Shown here: positions 36,318 through 47,104 of the stretch, piece after piece
Position numbering within the stretch: position 1 is the first letter of the stretch
How the letters are laid out: the number at the start of each line of letters is the position of its first letter
NCBI GenBank assembly: GCA_028673005.1
Contig: CM054118.1
Coordinates: 8,827,082-8,891,081, forward strand
DNA from: Tanypteryx hageni
Lineage: Eukaryota > Arthropoda > Insecta > Odonata > Petaluridae
Reading direction: 5' to 3'
Length of the DNA stretch: 64,000 nucleotides
The notes under the pieces: generated by a model
Databases searched by the model: none
Seen by the model: only the letters and a program-made list of their open reading frames with translations
Told to the model about the DNA's origin: nothing
Made by a program: the position numbers and the translations under genes

Positions 36318-36985
36318 TGGTAAAACCCCGATTATCAGTGTTAATTTGAACTTGGGTAGACACGAATAATTGGAGAACACTGATAATTATCCGGATTATA
36401 ATCCGAATTTTAAGGCAAAATTTGGTATAACGTCTGCTAAATGCTGTACAAATTTATTTACGTAAAACGACGCATCCCATAAGCAAACATGTATCAATTA
36501 AACCAGAAACTGTAATTAGGGTGAAATAAATTAACAGAAAATTAAAAATTGTTTTTGGCAGTGATCATACTTTATAACCAACAAATAATCCTTATGCGTG
36601 CACAAGAAAAGTATGAAACAGAAACATATAAATGTTAATAAAGCATTCACTCTCATATAGAGTAACTTAATATTGCTGTGAATAGAAGATGGTCCTTGGT
36701 TTATAACAATCCCTTTAAAATGAAAAGGAAAACTACATTTCGGGTAAGAATGATTTTTAAATCGGTTTACATTACATTTTTTGACAAAGTAGTCAGTCAA
36801 CTTTCTCTCTTTTGCTGAAAAATCTTTGGTTTGATTGATCTGAAAAATAGACGGATGTTTAATAAATCAGTGAAGTCCGCGTCCTCTTCATTTCTCATAT
36901 AAGCGGGAAAATTCAAACTCGCTCCAGAACTCCCGGTTAATCCGCCGCACGGTTAATCCGCACACCTATAATCGGGGATCTACTG
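36318..36985. mobile_element. pogo/Tigger-like non-autonomous DNA transposon
   Basis: The right end read inward on the minus strand is cagtagatccccgattata, a typical pogo/Tigger terminus. The left end tggtaaaaccccgattatc is its imperfect match. Both are flanked by TA (36316-36317 and 36986-36987), the expected target duplication of this group. Sub-terminal copies of cggttaatccg / ggattataatccg are also typical. The 668 bp interior has no transposase. Confidence 0.75.
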
Positions 36986-37298
36986 TACTATTACAGATAC
37001 ACTGTTCCGTCTTCGTGACCTGAAAATCTTTCGTGCCACCCAAAGGAAACCGCTGATGCAATAACACTCCCTGCCAAACGCTGTTAAAATGGTTACCCGC
37101 ACCATCTTCATAATTCAATCGAAACAGCATTATAGAATAGTAAAGGACACTCCAGAGCCGGATAAATATTCTTAGTAACTTCTCAAATATACGCAACCTT
37201 GAAATGATCTGCCATCGAAGAGCAACGTTGCTAAAAGTCGACATTATTCGGTATCATTTAAAAATTATCAGTAATTCATTTCAAGATAATTATTAGTT

Positions 37299-39136
37299 AA
37301 GGCAGCAATACAAGGAGGCGCGCTCCTTAACCAGAGTGTCAATGCGTAATGCGTTTAACAATTACAAGAAAAAGGTTTTACAGGATAACTTGAAAGAGAA
37401 CCCGAAAGCATTTTGGTCATATGTCAGAGAAGTCCAAGGTAGAAGCCTCACTATTGCGTCACTTATATCGGAAACGGGAAATTTAGTTCACGATAGTGCT
37501 GAGAAAGCAAACCTTTTATATCAATACTTTCAGAAAGCTTTTACTCCTAATGACGATGAATGTGAAACCACTATTCCTATGCATCAGGGCGACTCGATGG
37601 AAGATTTGATATTTTCCGAAAATGGTATCGCGCTCCAACTTCATTCAGTTAAACCAAATAAATCTCCTGGACCGGAGGAAATACCCGCGCGAGTATTGAA
37701 AGAGCTAGCTTATGAAATCGCGCAGTATTTAAAAATTATATTCAAGAAATCCATTGCGGAAAGTGTAGATCCTAAAGATTGGAATATGGCACACGTTACG
37801 TCCATTCATAAGGGCGGCGATAAAGAGAACCCCGAAAATTACAGGCCAATTTCCCTAACTTCATTATCGTGCAAGATACTTGAGCACATAATCTTTAGTT
37901 CTGTAATGCACTATTTAGATAGTAACTCATTGCTTAGCGGATGCCAACACGGATTCCGGAGAGGTAGATCATGCGAAACGCAGCTCGGCTTGTTCGTGGA
38001 TGATTTGTTGCGATGCGGAGAGAAAGATACTCAGGTCGATGCAATATTCATTGACTTCAGGAAGGCGTTCGATAAAGTATCTCATAAGGAATTAATAGCA
38101 AAGTTAGGACAATATGGTATCAATCCGAAAGTTGTCAGTTGGGTGAGAGATTTCCTCTCGAATAAAGAACAGATAGTTGTCATCGATGGGAAATACTCGT
38201 CCCCCGTTAAAGTAGCGTCGGGTGTTCCTCAGGGAAGTGTATTGGGCCCTTTACTTTTATTAATCTATGTGAATGATATCTGCTCGGTAGTTCGTAGTAA
38301 AATTAGACTTTTTGCCGATGATACCGTTCTATATAAAGAAATAAAAAACCAAGAGGACCTTCAGTTGCTGCGTGAAGACTTAAGAGCCATTTCAGCGTGG
38401 TGCAAAGAATGGCAAATTGAAATTAATTACACTAAATGTGCCGCAGTTACGTCTGGAAAAGTAAAAATATAGAAGTAGATTTCGAGTATAAAATAGATGG
38501 AATAAATATTCAAGCAGTCGAGTATGTTAAATATTTAGGAGAAACCATTTGTCGTGATCTTTCATGGGGCATGCACATTCGTCGAGTTATAGGCGCGGCC
38601 AACAAGAAACTGGCTTTCATAAGTAGAATAGTACGGAACACTACAGAAAAAGTACGCGAAACATGTTACTTATCACTGGTTAGACCACAAGTGGAATACG
38701 CCTCATGCATATGGGATCCGTACGAGAAGGGACACACAATTCAATTAGAAAGAGTTCAGCGCAGAGCAGCCAGATTCGTAAAACAAAAGTACGAACTTAA
38801 GGAAAGCGTCACTTCATTATTGAGGGATTTGAACTGGGTACCACTGGAGGATCGTAGATTGAACTCAAGGTTGCGGCTTCTGGAGAAATATAGATCGGAA
38901 TGTCTAAAAGACGAGGTTGTAGGAATAATTGAGGCACCAACGTGTATAGGTAGAAACGATCGTGCGTGAGATCGATTGTAGGACGGAGCGTTATCTGGGC
39001 TCGTTCTTTCCGAGGACAATACGAGATCACAATAGAAATTTTCAATCTGCGTTAGACAATCTTTAGGTAGGTTATGGTGCATTTCACCCCTTGCCACCCA
39101 CCAATTAGGTGAATTGCATGGTAACATGTAGATGTA
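37299..39136 (+). pseudogene. 5'-truncated CR1-like retrotransposon, ORF2 broken
   Basis: It begins inside ORF2, at the position matching 41840 of the intact element, and runs to the family 3' tail. Reverse-transcriptase blocks are clear: NKSPGPEEIPARV, NYRPISLTSLSCK, GCQHGFRRGRSC, FIDFRKAFDKVSH, GVPQGSVLGPLL and RLFADDTVLY. Compared with the intact copy, one base is lost near 38454 (gtctgg for gttctgg). That shifts the frame and stops translation at 38472, while the rest stays open to 38969. A further loss of about 12 bp lies near 38966. It sits about 260 bp upstream of the full-length element in the same orientation. Confidence 0.9.
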
Positions 39137-39478
39137 TTTACATTTCAAACTGCTGTTGGTCGGGGTGACCCACATACAACTAATATAGTTGAATAAAAGA
39201 ATCAGTTATAGTAAATTACCACTGAGATCGGCTACCTTGTAGCTGAAATAGGACGATATTTTTTAAAATAGAATTAAAAGACATATTACTTAGAATTTGC
39301 TGAAATCTTCTATTATTAAAATTAATTAGCTTTCTTTTTTACCTATCAATAATAAATACGCACCTTTATTGCCCGTTAATATTTTTATGCCACTTAAAGA
39401 GTGCCGATCATATTTTACTCAAACGCTACTCCGAGGACTCCTGTTTCCTCCTTCTTGCGCGACGCTGGTTGCGAGGCC

Positions 39479-40453
39479 ATGAGGTCTCGGATCACGGAGC
39501 TGGAGAGGGTGGTTGCGGACCTCCTTCAGAGGGTGGAAAGGTCGGAGGCAGCCTTGGCGCGTGGGAGGGGTGCGGGTTCTTCCCTGAGAGCAAACCGCGC
39601 CAAAATGGCGGCTCGGGTTCGCCTGGGTGCGGAAGCCGGCAGAGCGATCGGGGAGGCTCCTAGCTCCTCTTCGCGGGTCGAGGGTCCTCCGGTCCGGAAG
39701 CCCGATGAGTGGTGTGTGGTGTCCACTCGGGGGGATCGTGGGGTGGTGTTGCGGAGACAGGGAGTTGGGAACGCCTCGGTGGCCCCTCTTCCTGTTAGTA
39801 ATCGGTTTGCGGTGTTGTCGGAGGACGACTCCACTGCCGTTACGCCCGTGCCCGCTCCCGTCTCCTCGGTGGAGGCCGGGCCCAAGGAGAGCTCGGGGGG
39901 AAAGAGAGGGCTGTTAGTGATAGGGAGCTCCAACGTCCGGCGTGTGGTGGCGCCTTTACTGTCACGGGCCCGCCGGGAGGGAGTTCACGAGCGGGTGTTC
40001 TCCAGGTGTATACCAGGAGGTTCGGTGCCCCAGGTGACGAAGGAGTTCAGGGTGTCGGTATCGGGCACGGGTTGCTCCTCGCTGCGGGTGGTGGCCCATG
40101 TTGGTACCAATGACGCTTCGAAGCGCGGCTCCGAGGAGGTCTTAAGCTCTTTTAAGGACTTGGCCGCTGAGGTTGCTCGTGTCCGAGAGGAGTCTGGTGC
40201 TGATGTGCGGCTTTCCATCTGTAGCATTGTTCCTCGGACGGACTGCGGTTCTATGGTTTGGAGCCGAGTGGTCGGGCTGAACCGTAGGCTGTGGGACTTC
40301 TGTAGGGGCAATGGAGTGGACTTCGTTGACCTGAGGCCGGTCCTGGACTCATGTAGGGCATCCCTAAACGGTTCTGGTGTGCACTACACTGCCGAGGCTG
40401 CGGAGGCGGTAGCGCGTAGGGTGTTTGAGCATTCTAGGGCTTTTTTAGGTTAG
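39479..40453 (+). CDS. CR1-like ORF1 protein with SGNH/esterase-like domain
   Basis: Taking the first in-frame ATG (39479), the product is 324 residues; the frame is open for 26 codons before it, so a longer start is possible. Residues 1-28 form a likely coiled coil (ITELERVVADLLQRVERSEA). A Ser/Pro/Arg-rich linker with the family phrase NRFAVLSEDD (108-117) follows. From about 143 the sequence looks like an SGNH hydrolase fold: VIGSSNVRR (148-155, Ser block), HVGTNDASK (207-215, the GxND block) and SGVHYT (299-304, the His block). ORF1 proteins with esterase domains are known from CR1 elements. The Asp normally three residues before the His is Ser-299 here, so catalysis may be weakened or may use another residue. 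The probable role is RNA binding or assembly of the retrotransposition particle. Confidence 0.8.
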   Translation: MRSRITELERVVADLLQRVERSEAALARGRGAGSSLRANRAKMAARVRLGAEAGRAIGEAPSSSSRVEGPPVRKPDEWCVVSTRGDRGVVLRRQGVGNASVAPLPVSNRFAVLSEDDSTAVTPVPAPVSSVEAGPKESSGGKRGLLVIGSSNVRRVVAPLLSRARREGVHERVFSRCIPGGSVPQVTKEFRVSVSGTGCSSLRVVAHVGTNDASKRGSEEVLSSFKDLAAEVARVREESGADVRLSICSIVPRTDCGSMVWSRVVGLNRRLWDFCRGNGVDFVDLRPVLDSCRASLNGSGVHYTAEAAEAVARRVFEHSRAFLG

Positions 40454-40488
40454 ATTTAAGCAATTGCAATTTTTTAGCAAGCGTTGAG

Positions 40489-43400
40489 ATGCACGCCAAT
40501 AGTAGATCAGATGGTAGGTTAGGATGTAGGCAGCTTGCCGGTACGGGATTAATTGAGAGCACAATAGGGGAAAATGTAAGAAATCCGTGCGGTAACAGAA
40601 TTATCGAAGGCATGGGGATAAACGATTTTCCATGCAACAATTCCGTAGATAATGCGTGCGACCTTAACAACGCTATAAACCCTACGTTAAGTAACAGTAG
40701 AATACATTCCAAGCGTAGAAATAGTCGACAAAGTAGGAAGGATAAGGAGGCAGTAAATAATAATAATTATAATCTTAATAATAATAACAGTAATAATAGC
40801 TCAGTAGAGCGCGAGGAACCGTTACGTAGTCATAGCGAGAAATTAAAAATCATTACGGTTAATTGTCGCAGCATTCGCAGGAAGGAGGCCGAATTTGAAC
40901 ATCTTATTCGTAGTCTGCGTGCTGATGTAGTTATAGGCACTGAAAGTTGGCTTACGGCAGACATAGCCAGTCAGGAGATCTTTCCTCGTGACTATAGCGT
41001 ATTCAGAAAAGATCGATGTATCCGGTCGGGAGGTGGAGTCTTTATAGCAGTTAGCAATAAATACGAAAGTTACCCAATACAGATTAACGACGACGAAGTC
41101 GAAAGTGTTTGGTGTCGTGTGAAAGGAAGCGACTCAAAAACTATAAATATATGCGCTTTTTATAGACCCCCAAATGCGAGCGTGGAAACTATTCATTCTC
41201 TAGAGAAACAAGTGGCGACGCAAAATTCGTCTAATAAAGATAAAGCCATTATAATCGGGGGCGATTTCAATCTTCCGTCAATAGATTGGAGGCATAATTG
41301 CTTTTATCCCGGAGGTAGAGAGCGTGAATCGTGCGAGGCGTTACTAGAAACTTTCGGTAAGCACTCATTGTATCAATTAGTGAGATTTCCCACGAGATTT
41401 AATAATATATTAGATTTATTTGTTACTAATCTTCCTGAGCGTATGAATAGAGTATCTGATGCTGAGGGAATAAGCGATCACAAGGCAGTTTACGTGGAAT
41501 TTCAGTTAATTATTGAGAAACAGGTTAAGGCCAAAAGAAAACTTTATGTATTCGCCAAAGCCGATTTCACAAGATTTAGGTCTTTTCTGCGAAATAAATA
41601 TACTAATTTCTGCAATTTAACCGATAGTGCAGACGTGGAGGAATCCTGGTGCATGTTCAGAGATATGATGCGAGAGTGTACAGATAAATTTATTCCGAGC
41701 AAACAGAAGCGTGATAGTGCAGAACCTAGATGGTACAATCAGGAAGTAAGAAGCGCTCTCCGACGTCAAAGAAAACTCCACTCTCGCGTAAATAACACAT
41801 CCTCAACAGCTACGGTCGAACAGAATGCAATAATAAGGCATCAATACAAGGAGGCGCGCTCCATAGCCAGAGTAGCAATGCGTAATGCGTTTAACAATTA
41901 TAAAAAGAAGGTTTTACAGGAAAACTTGAAAGAGAACCCAAAAGCATTTTGGTCTTACGTCAGGGAAGTTCAAGGTAGGGGCCCCACTATTGCGTCACTG
42001 CGGTCGGAGACGGGAAACGTAGTTCACGATAGTATGGATAAAGCAAACCTATTAAATCATCACTTTCAGAAAGCTTTTACTCGTGATGACGATGAATGTG
42101 AAACCCCTATTCCTATGCGTCAGGGCGATTCGATGGAAGATTTGGTATTTTCGGAAAATGGCATCGCGCTCCAACTTCATTCAATTAAGCCAAATAAATC
42201 TCCTGGACCGGAGGAAATTCCCGCGCGTGTAATGAAAGAATTAGCTGCTGAAATCGCGCCGTATTTGAAAATTATATTCGAGAAATCCATTAGAGAAGGA
42301 GTAGTTCCTAAAGATTGGAAGGTGGCACATGTTACGCCCATCCATAAGAGTGGCGACAGAGAGAACCCCGAAAATTATAGGCCGATATCCTTAACTTCAT
42401 TATCGTGCAAGATACTTGAGCACATAGTCTTTAGCTCTGTAATGCGCTATTTAGATAGCCATTCATTGCTTAGCGGATGCCAACACGGATTCCGGAGAGG
42501 TAGATCATGCGTAACGCAGCTCGGCCTGTTCGTGGACGATTTGTTGCGATGCGGAGAGAAAAATACTCAGGTCAATGCCATATTCATTGATTTCAGGAAG
42601 GCGTTCGATAAAGTATCTCATAGGAAATTAATTGCGAAGTTAGGACAATGTGGTATCAATTCGAATGTTGTCGGTTGGGTGAGAGACTTCCTCTCGAATA
42701 GGGAACAGATAGTTGTCATCGATGGGAAATACTCGTCCCCCGTTAAAGTTGCTTCGGGTGTTCCTCAGGGAAGTGTATTAGGCCCTCTGCTCTTCTTAAT
42801 CTATGTAAATGATATGTGCTCGGTTGTTCGTAGTAAAATTAGGCTTTTCGCCGATGACACCGTTCTATATAATGAAATAAAAAATCAGGAGGACCATCAG
42901 TCTCTGTGTGAAGACTTAAGAGCCATTTCAGCGTGGTGCAAAGAATGGCAAATCGAAATTAATTATACTAAATGTGCCGCAGTCACGTTCTGGAAAAGTA
43001 AGAACAAAGATTTAGGTTTCGAATATAAAATAGATGAAATGAGTATTCGACAAGCTGAGTATGTAAAATATTTAGGAGTAACCATTTGTCGAGATCTTTC
43101 GTGGGACATGCACATTCGTCGAGTTATAGGCGCGGCCAACAAGAAACTGGCATTCATAGGTAGAATAGTACGGAACACTACAGAGAAAGTACGCGAAACA
43201 TGCTACTTATCACTGGTAAGACCACAAGTGGAATACGCAGCGAGCATATGGGATCCGTACGAGAAGGGACACATAATTCAACTAGAAAGAGTACAGCGCA
43301 GAGCAGCCAGATTTGTAAAACAAAAGTACGAACATAAGGAAAGCGTCACCTCTTTATTGAGCGATTTGAACTGGGTATCACTGGAGGAGCGTAGATCGCA

Positions 43401-43614
43401 CTCAAGGTTGAAACTTCTAGAGAAATATAGGTCAGAATGTCTAAAAGAGGAGGTAGTGGGAATAATTGTGGCACCGACGTATATAGGTAGAAATGATCGA
43501 GACGATAAAATACGTGAGATCGATTGTAGGACGGAACGTTATCTAGGCTCGTTCTTTCCGAGGACAATAAGAGATCACAATAGGAAATTTCGAATTGCGT
43601 TAGACAATCTTTAG
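40489..43614 (+). CDS. CR1-like ORF2: AP endonuclease and reverse transcriptase
   Basis: 1041 residues starting at ATG 40489, 35 bp after the ORF1 stop and in another frame. An Asn-rich N-terminal stretch (90-104) is followed by an apurinic-type endonuclease: TVNCRSI (123-129), GTESWL (150-155), FYRPPN (224-229), IGGDFNLPSIDW (256-267) and SDHKAV (329-334), which supply the expected Asn, Glu, Asp/Asn and His residues. The reverse transcriptase contains NYRPISLTSLSCK, GFRRGRSC, FIDFRKAFDKVSH, SGVPQGSVLGPLLF and FADD (787-790). The C-terminal part has the RRAARFVKQKYE region typical of the clade. In the cell it would nick chromosomal DNA and copy its RNA at the nick. All key motifs are present and the frame is intact. 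Confidence 0.93.
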   Translation: MHANSRSDGRLGCRQLAGTGLIESTIGENVRNPCGNRIIEGMGINDFPCNNSVDNACDLNNAINPTLSNSRIHSKRRNSRQSRKDKEAVNNNNYNLNNNNSNNSSVEREEPLRSHSEKLKIITVNCRSIRRKEAEFEHLIRSLRADVVIGTESWLTADIASQEIFPRDYSVFRKDRCIRSGGGVFIAVSNKYESYPIQINDDEVESVWCRVKGSDSKTINICAFYRPPNASVETIHSLEKQVATQNSSNKDKAIIIGGDFNLPSIDWRHNCFYPGGRERESCEALLETFGKHSLYQLVRFPTRFNNILDLFVTNLPERMNRVSDAEGISDHKAVYVEFQLIIEKQVKAKRKLYVFAKADFTRFRSFLRNKYTNFCNLTDSADVEESWCMFRDMMRECTDKFIPSKQKRDSAEPRWYNQEVRSALRRQRKLHSRVNNTSSTATVEQNAIIRHQYKEARSIARVAMRNAFNNYKKKVLQENLKENPKAFWSYVREVQGRGPTIASLRSETGNVVHDSMDKANLLNHHFQKAFTRDDDECETPIPMRQGDSMEDLVFSENGIALQLHSIKPNKSPGPEEIPARVMKELAAEIAPYLKIIFEKSIREGVVPKDWKVAHVTPIHKSGDRENPENYRPISLTSLSCKILEHIVFSSVMRYLDSHSLLSGCQHGFRRGRSCVTQLGLFVDDLLRCGEKNTQVNAIFIDFRKAFDKVSHRKLIAKLGQCGINSNVVGWVRDFLSNREQIVVIDGKYSSPVKVASGVPQGSVLGPLLFLIYVNDMCSVVRSKIRLFADDTVLYNEIKNQEDHQSLCEDLRAISAWCKEWQIEINYTKCAAVTFWKSKNKDLGFEYKIDEMSIRQAEYVKYLGVTICRDLSWDMHIRRVIGAANKKLAFIGRIVRNTTEKVRETCYLSLVRPQVEYAASIWDPYEKGHIIQLERVQRRAARFVKQKYEHKESVTSLLSDLNWVSLEERRSHSRLKLLEKYRSECLKEEVVGIIVAPTYIGRNDRDDKIREIDCRTERYLGSFFPRTIRDHNRKFRIALDNL

Positions 43615-45214
43615 GTAGGATTGGTGCATTGCACCCCCTGCCACCCACCAACTTGGTGAATTGCAGGGTAACTTGTAGATGTAGATGTAGATGTAAAATA
43701 TTCAGAAGCGAATTATATTAGATGCACAAAGATTCGCATCCTTTGGAAGCGATTCCTACATAACAAAAAAGGATTTATTCCTTCATTAGTGTACACGAGT
43801 TGAAATATTATTCCTACAAAACACCTGTCCAAACAGGAAAAACAATCCGGATTCTTTCGACAATGAGCTGGGGAAAGAATCCCAAGGTTTGTGGGCAAAC
43901 ATCCCCTCTGCCAATGGGAGAGGATACGAAACTCCGCACGCGGACCATTCACAGGTGGTGCCTCTATTTCTATCTCTGGCTCTCTCACCTGCTGACGAAA
44001 GAGAGAGAGAGAGAGTTAAACCCTGCAGACCCTTTGAGTGAGGGAGGCTGGATTTCCCTCGGTCATTCATACTGAAAGGGTGGAAGGGGGCGACCATTCT
44101 GTGCCAAACACGCCACGAAAACACCTATGCGAGTAGGGAATGGGGAGGAGAAAAGAGATAGGAAGGGGGACACAAAACATTCCCTCCTCTTCAGCGCGGT
44201 CGCCTTTGATGGGATACACACACACACACACGCATAAGGTGTTTACAACTTCTGTAGACAGGTTAGGTGGATGAAAATAAAAACGCACCCTTTTTACCCA
44301 CCTATCCCCCTCATCCTGAGGGCTTTTCCCTTTTACCTCTCAGGGCAAGAAATCCTCTCTTCCCCTACACTCCCGTTCCCCTTCCCTTGCTTCCCCTACC
44401 GAACCCTCGCGACAGTATAATCCCACTACTGGAAAAGTGGGGGTGGAAATCTTTCCTCTCTTGTACCCTCGCTGTGTTCCCAGAGGTCGGGAACATCAAG
44501 AGAGTTTAAAAAGCGTCGTGAAACAACGGTGCCGCCCACCCGCGTGGTGACATCTATCTCCCCTTCTATTCCTCCGAACTCCTCAATTCACCTTTCCCAC
44601 CTCCTTATCTGCCTTCCTCTCTTTCTCATACTGCTGGCCACCGCACCCATCTTATATTGCCGTCCCATTCTCATTTCCCACGAAAACATTCCCGTCTACT
44701 ATAGGTAAACCATCCCGCGCTCGTGGAAGAGAAAGGCTCATTTCTCGGCATTTTTCTTCTAGAAAAAAGGTTTTATTATTGGTGCCTTTGTTTCTCAAAC
44801 CCCCCCACAAAGAGTGCATTGCCATTGACCCCTCTCTCTTTCTAGTGCTGTTGTCTTCTAAAGCGACTTAACCTGGGGACAAATGTACGTAGGGTAGCCT
44901 CAACACAATGGGAAGGAGGTATAAACCGGATCGGTTTTTTCCCATTGGGAAAGATGGAATGCGAGTATTCTTTTATGGAAATATAAACTGGACCGTTTTG
45001 CAGAAAAGGTCAGCAGAGGCCAAAAAGTTGCCTCGTTGACTTGGCATTGACTAATCATGGGAAATGTTTTACACGGGTAGATCCAGAAGCTTCCCAAGGA
45101 GAAGGGGATTTGCCCCAATCGCCTTCCAATCTGATCCGCCGCTGACTCGATTAAAATTTTCTGTTTCAAACGTTTCTGTAATTTTTTACAATTCATGCAC
45201 TGCAATTTGCAAAG

Positions 45215-45262
45215 GAGGGTGGCAGGGGGTGGCATGCACCGACCAACTTCTAAATGGCGTTG
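45215..45262 (-). mobile_element. CR1-like 3' tail remnant
   Basis: gtggcagggggtggcatgc on the + strand is the complement of the family end (gcac.ccctgccac). Only some 50 bp are recognisable. It lies about 115 bp before the reverse MITE copy. Confidence 0.5.
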
Positions 45263-45377
45263 ACAACATTCCTGTTTGCTCTTCTGATTACGTCGGAGAA
45301 GAAGGACGAAAAGTTGGCTCTAATTTCCATAAATTTTCTTCTATGCTGGGGCCGTATTGATCTATCAGACTGTTCAA

Positions 45378-45924
45378 TCGGTATTTTGTGGGTGCTCTAA
45401 CTCAAAAACTATTAATCAGATCTACGGAAAATTTTATATTTGACATTTTTGTTAAAGGGAAAATAACAATAGTTTTTGGTCAAAATCGGTCAATCGGAAG
45501 TGGGTGTTTTTTACTCTTGTCACCTATCGTTTTTTTTATATTTGCCTTAATATTTGATAAATGTAAAAACGTGTGGAATAAAAGTTGTAGGTAATTTAAT
45601 TTTCTACAACCTTTGTTTGAAACAATTTCCCATATAATACAACGTTGAAGAGATTTTAAAATAAATCTTTTAGCTGCCACCACCACACCACCTACCGGCG
45701 ACTATTGTAAACACATTACGCTCCTTTTTATTTTCTTAATTGTTGGAACTTCCGGTCTATATCCAATATCAGAAGGCTACAATTTAAGTTTATTTCTGTT
45801 CTTGGTAAAGTCTTTAAATTCTCTCGCAGTTCCTTAAAATATTTATTATCATTTAACCTATTTGGAATTTTTAGAAATATTACAGGTATGGAGAAAGTCA
45901 TGTGGTGGCCCCATCAGATTTTTT
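45378..45924 (-). mobile_element. MITE-like repeat, copy 4 (reverse orientation)
   Basis: On the minus strand it follows copy 1 through gatgggg(c)caccacatgac, ctttctccat, ccttctgatattggatata, ctacctac and on to ttagagcacccac. The right inverted end of copy 1 is missing. It has small private changes, and the hAT-like element begins 26 bp after it. Confidence 0.7.
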
Positions 45925-45949
45925 ATTTGCGCATTTTATCAGTTTCTGG

Positions 45950-47104
45950 TAGAGTTGCCAACCGTCCTACTGCCGGTAGGACTCCTTCTTTGAGGTAAAA
46001 TGTTCTCTGTCCTACTCTAATGCCAAGTAGGACGCAAAACGTCCTACTTTGTGGCATATTTCTGTTTGGAAGAATATCTACAAGCGACATCGCCCCTAAT
46101 CGATCACAGGGCTCCCGGGACCTAATGTATTCTTCTCGGCGGAAATGTTTACAAATGGGTGGGATTCATATTGTTACACGTTGTTTAGAAAATGTTTTCT
46201 ATGGCTCCTTTCCTCAGTTCGCAGTATAGGAAAGCAGATTGTCTCAGTTAGTTCCACTTCGTCTGCCATTGAGAAAATATCAGTCGTGTGAAGTGGCATG
46301 GTGAATCTAAGGAAAGCAGGTTTTACTCCCTCTTGGAGTGGTATTAAATCAGCTTTTCCAATTAAGAGGTTAGTTTTGGTTGTCATTAATATTTTCTTTT
46401 ATTTCTGTAGAATTGTATTGTGTATAAAATTTTGAAATTTTATTCAAATAAAGTTGCGGCCACAACAGTCATTATCGAGTCAATACGATTATCATACATA
46501 ATTTTTATCTTCCAAGATCGAATAGTTACAATGGAAATGAAGGTTGGAGTCTACCGTTTCATCAGTAATAGTATACTTAAGTGATTGATCTATCCTTTTA
46601 CAATTAAGTTTTCAGAAATTAATTTGTATAAATTTTTAAAAAATGTTGTGCAAGTTTTATCGACGGTATGCTGGAAATTGCGAAAAAAAGTTTTTAAAAA
46701 TCAGGAAAAAAATTTTGGTCCCTTCGGGAATCGAACCCCGACAAAAATATTTGAAATCCATCTCGTTTCCCCTAGACCAACGCTCCTAGATAATTAGGAA
46801 AGGACTTTTAACGTTCTTATTACGTAGACTCTCGGATCGCGATTTTCATAGGGCATTTTCTTGTAAACGACGTCGAGTTGGCACCTAGGTAGAAATAGGG
46901 GTCCGTTATTTTGCATATACTTTCATTCTGCAAAGTCTCAATCCGATGCGAGTGTCACACCTTGGGGGCTTTCCTTGATAGTAATATGATTATAGATCAT
47001 TTTTTTGTCTTTGGTGTATATGTGAAAAAATGATTAATTTTTGAATGTCCTACTCAAAATCTGTAAATGTTCTACTTAACTGTGTCGATCAGTTGGCAAC
47101 CCTA
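45950..47104. mobile_element. hAT-like DNA transposon with 8 bp target duplication
   Basis: Ends are tagagttgccaac on the left and, on the opposite strand, tagggttgccaac on the right: a 13 bp terminal inverted repeat with one mismatch. They are flanked by gtttctgg (45942-45949) and gtttttgg (47105-47112), an 8 bp duplication with one mismatch, as hAT elements make. Sub-terminal cctac/gtagg motifs are frequent near both ends. The 1155 bp interior has no recognisable transposase, so it is non-autonomous or heavily decayed. A tRNA-like segment lies inside. Confidence 0.8.
46724..46792 (-). pseudogene. tRNA-like segment (B box clear, folding poor)
   Basis: On the minus strand ggggttcgattcccgaa is a good tRNA T-arm/B-box match, and ttggtctaggggaaac upstream resembles a D-arm/A box at about the right distance. 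An anticodon loop ttcaaat (CAA, Leu-like) can be drawn. The acceptor and anticodon stems pair badly and the T stem needs a bulge, so this is a tRNA-derived fragment or pseudogene rather than a working tRNA. Confidence 0.35.

Larger units (their letters stand above)
39400..43696 (+). mobile_element. Full-length CR1-like non-LTR retrotransposon, both ORFs open
   Basis: About 4.3 kb with the standard order: ORF1 with an SGNH/esterase-like domain, ORF2 with endonuclease and reverse transcriptase, and a short 3' UTR with caccccctgccacccacca ending in about three gtagat units (43674-43695). No stop or frameshift interrupts either ORF, so it is a recent insertion and may be active. There is no poly(A) tail, as expected for CR1, which ends in a short repeat. 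The 5' border is uncertain: the ORF1 frame is open back to 39401. No target duplication was identified. Confidence 0.85.

Noticed and set aside
36966..37244. 92-codon open frame on the minus strand
   Set aside because: It overlaps the pogo-like terminus and adjacent non-coding sequence and shows no domain.
46724..46792. Functional tRNA-Leu on the minus strand
   Set aside because: The acceptor stem does not pair and the T stem needs a bulge; it is kept only as a tRNA-like segment.
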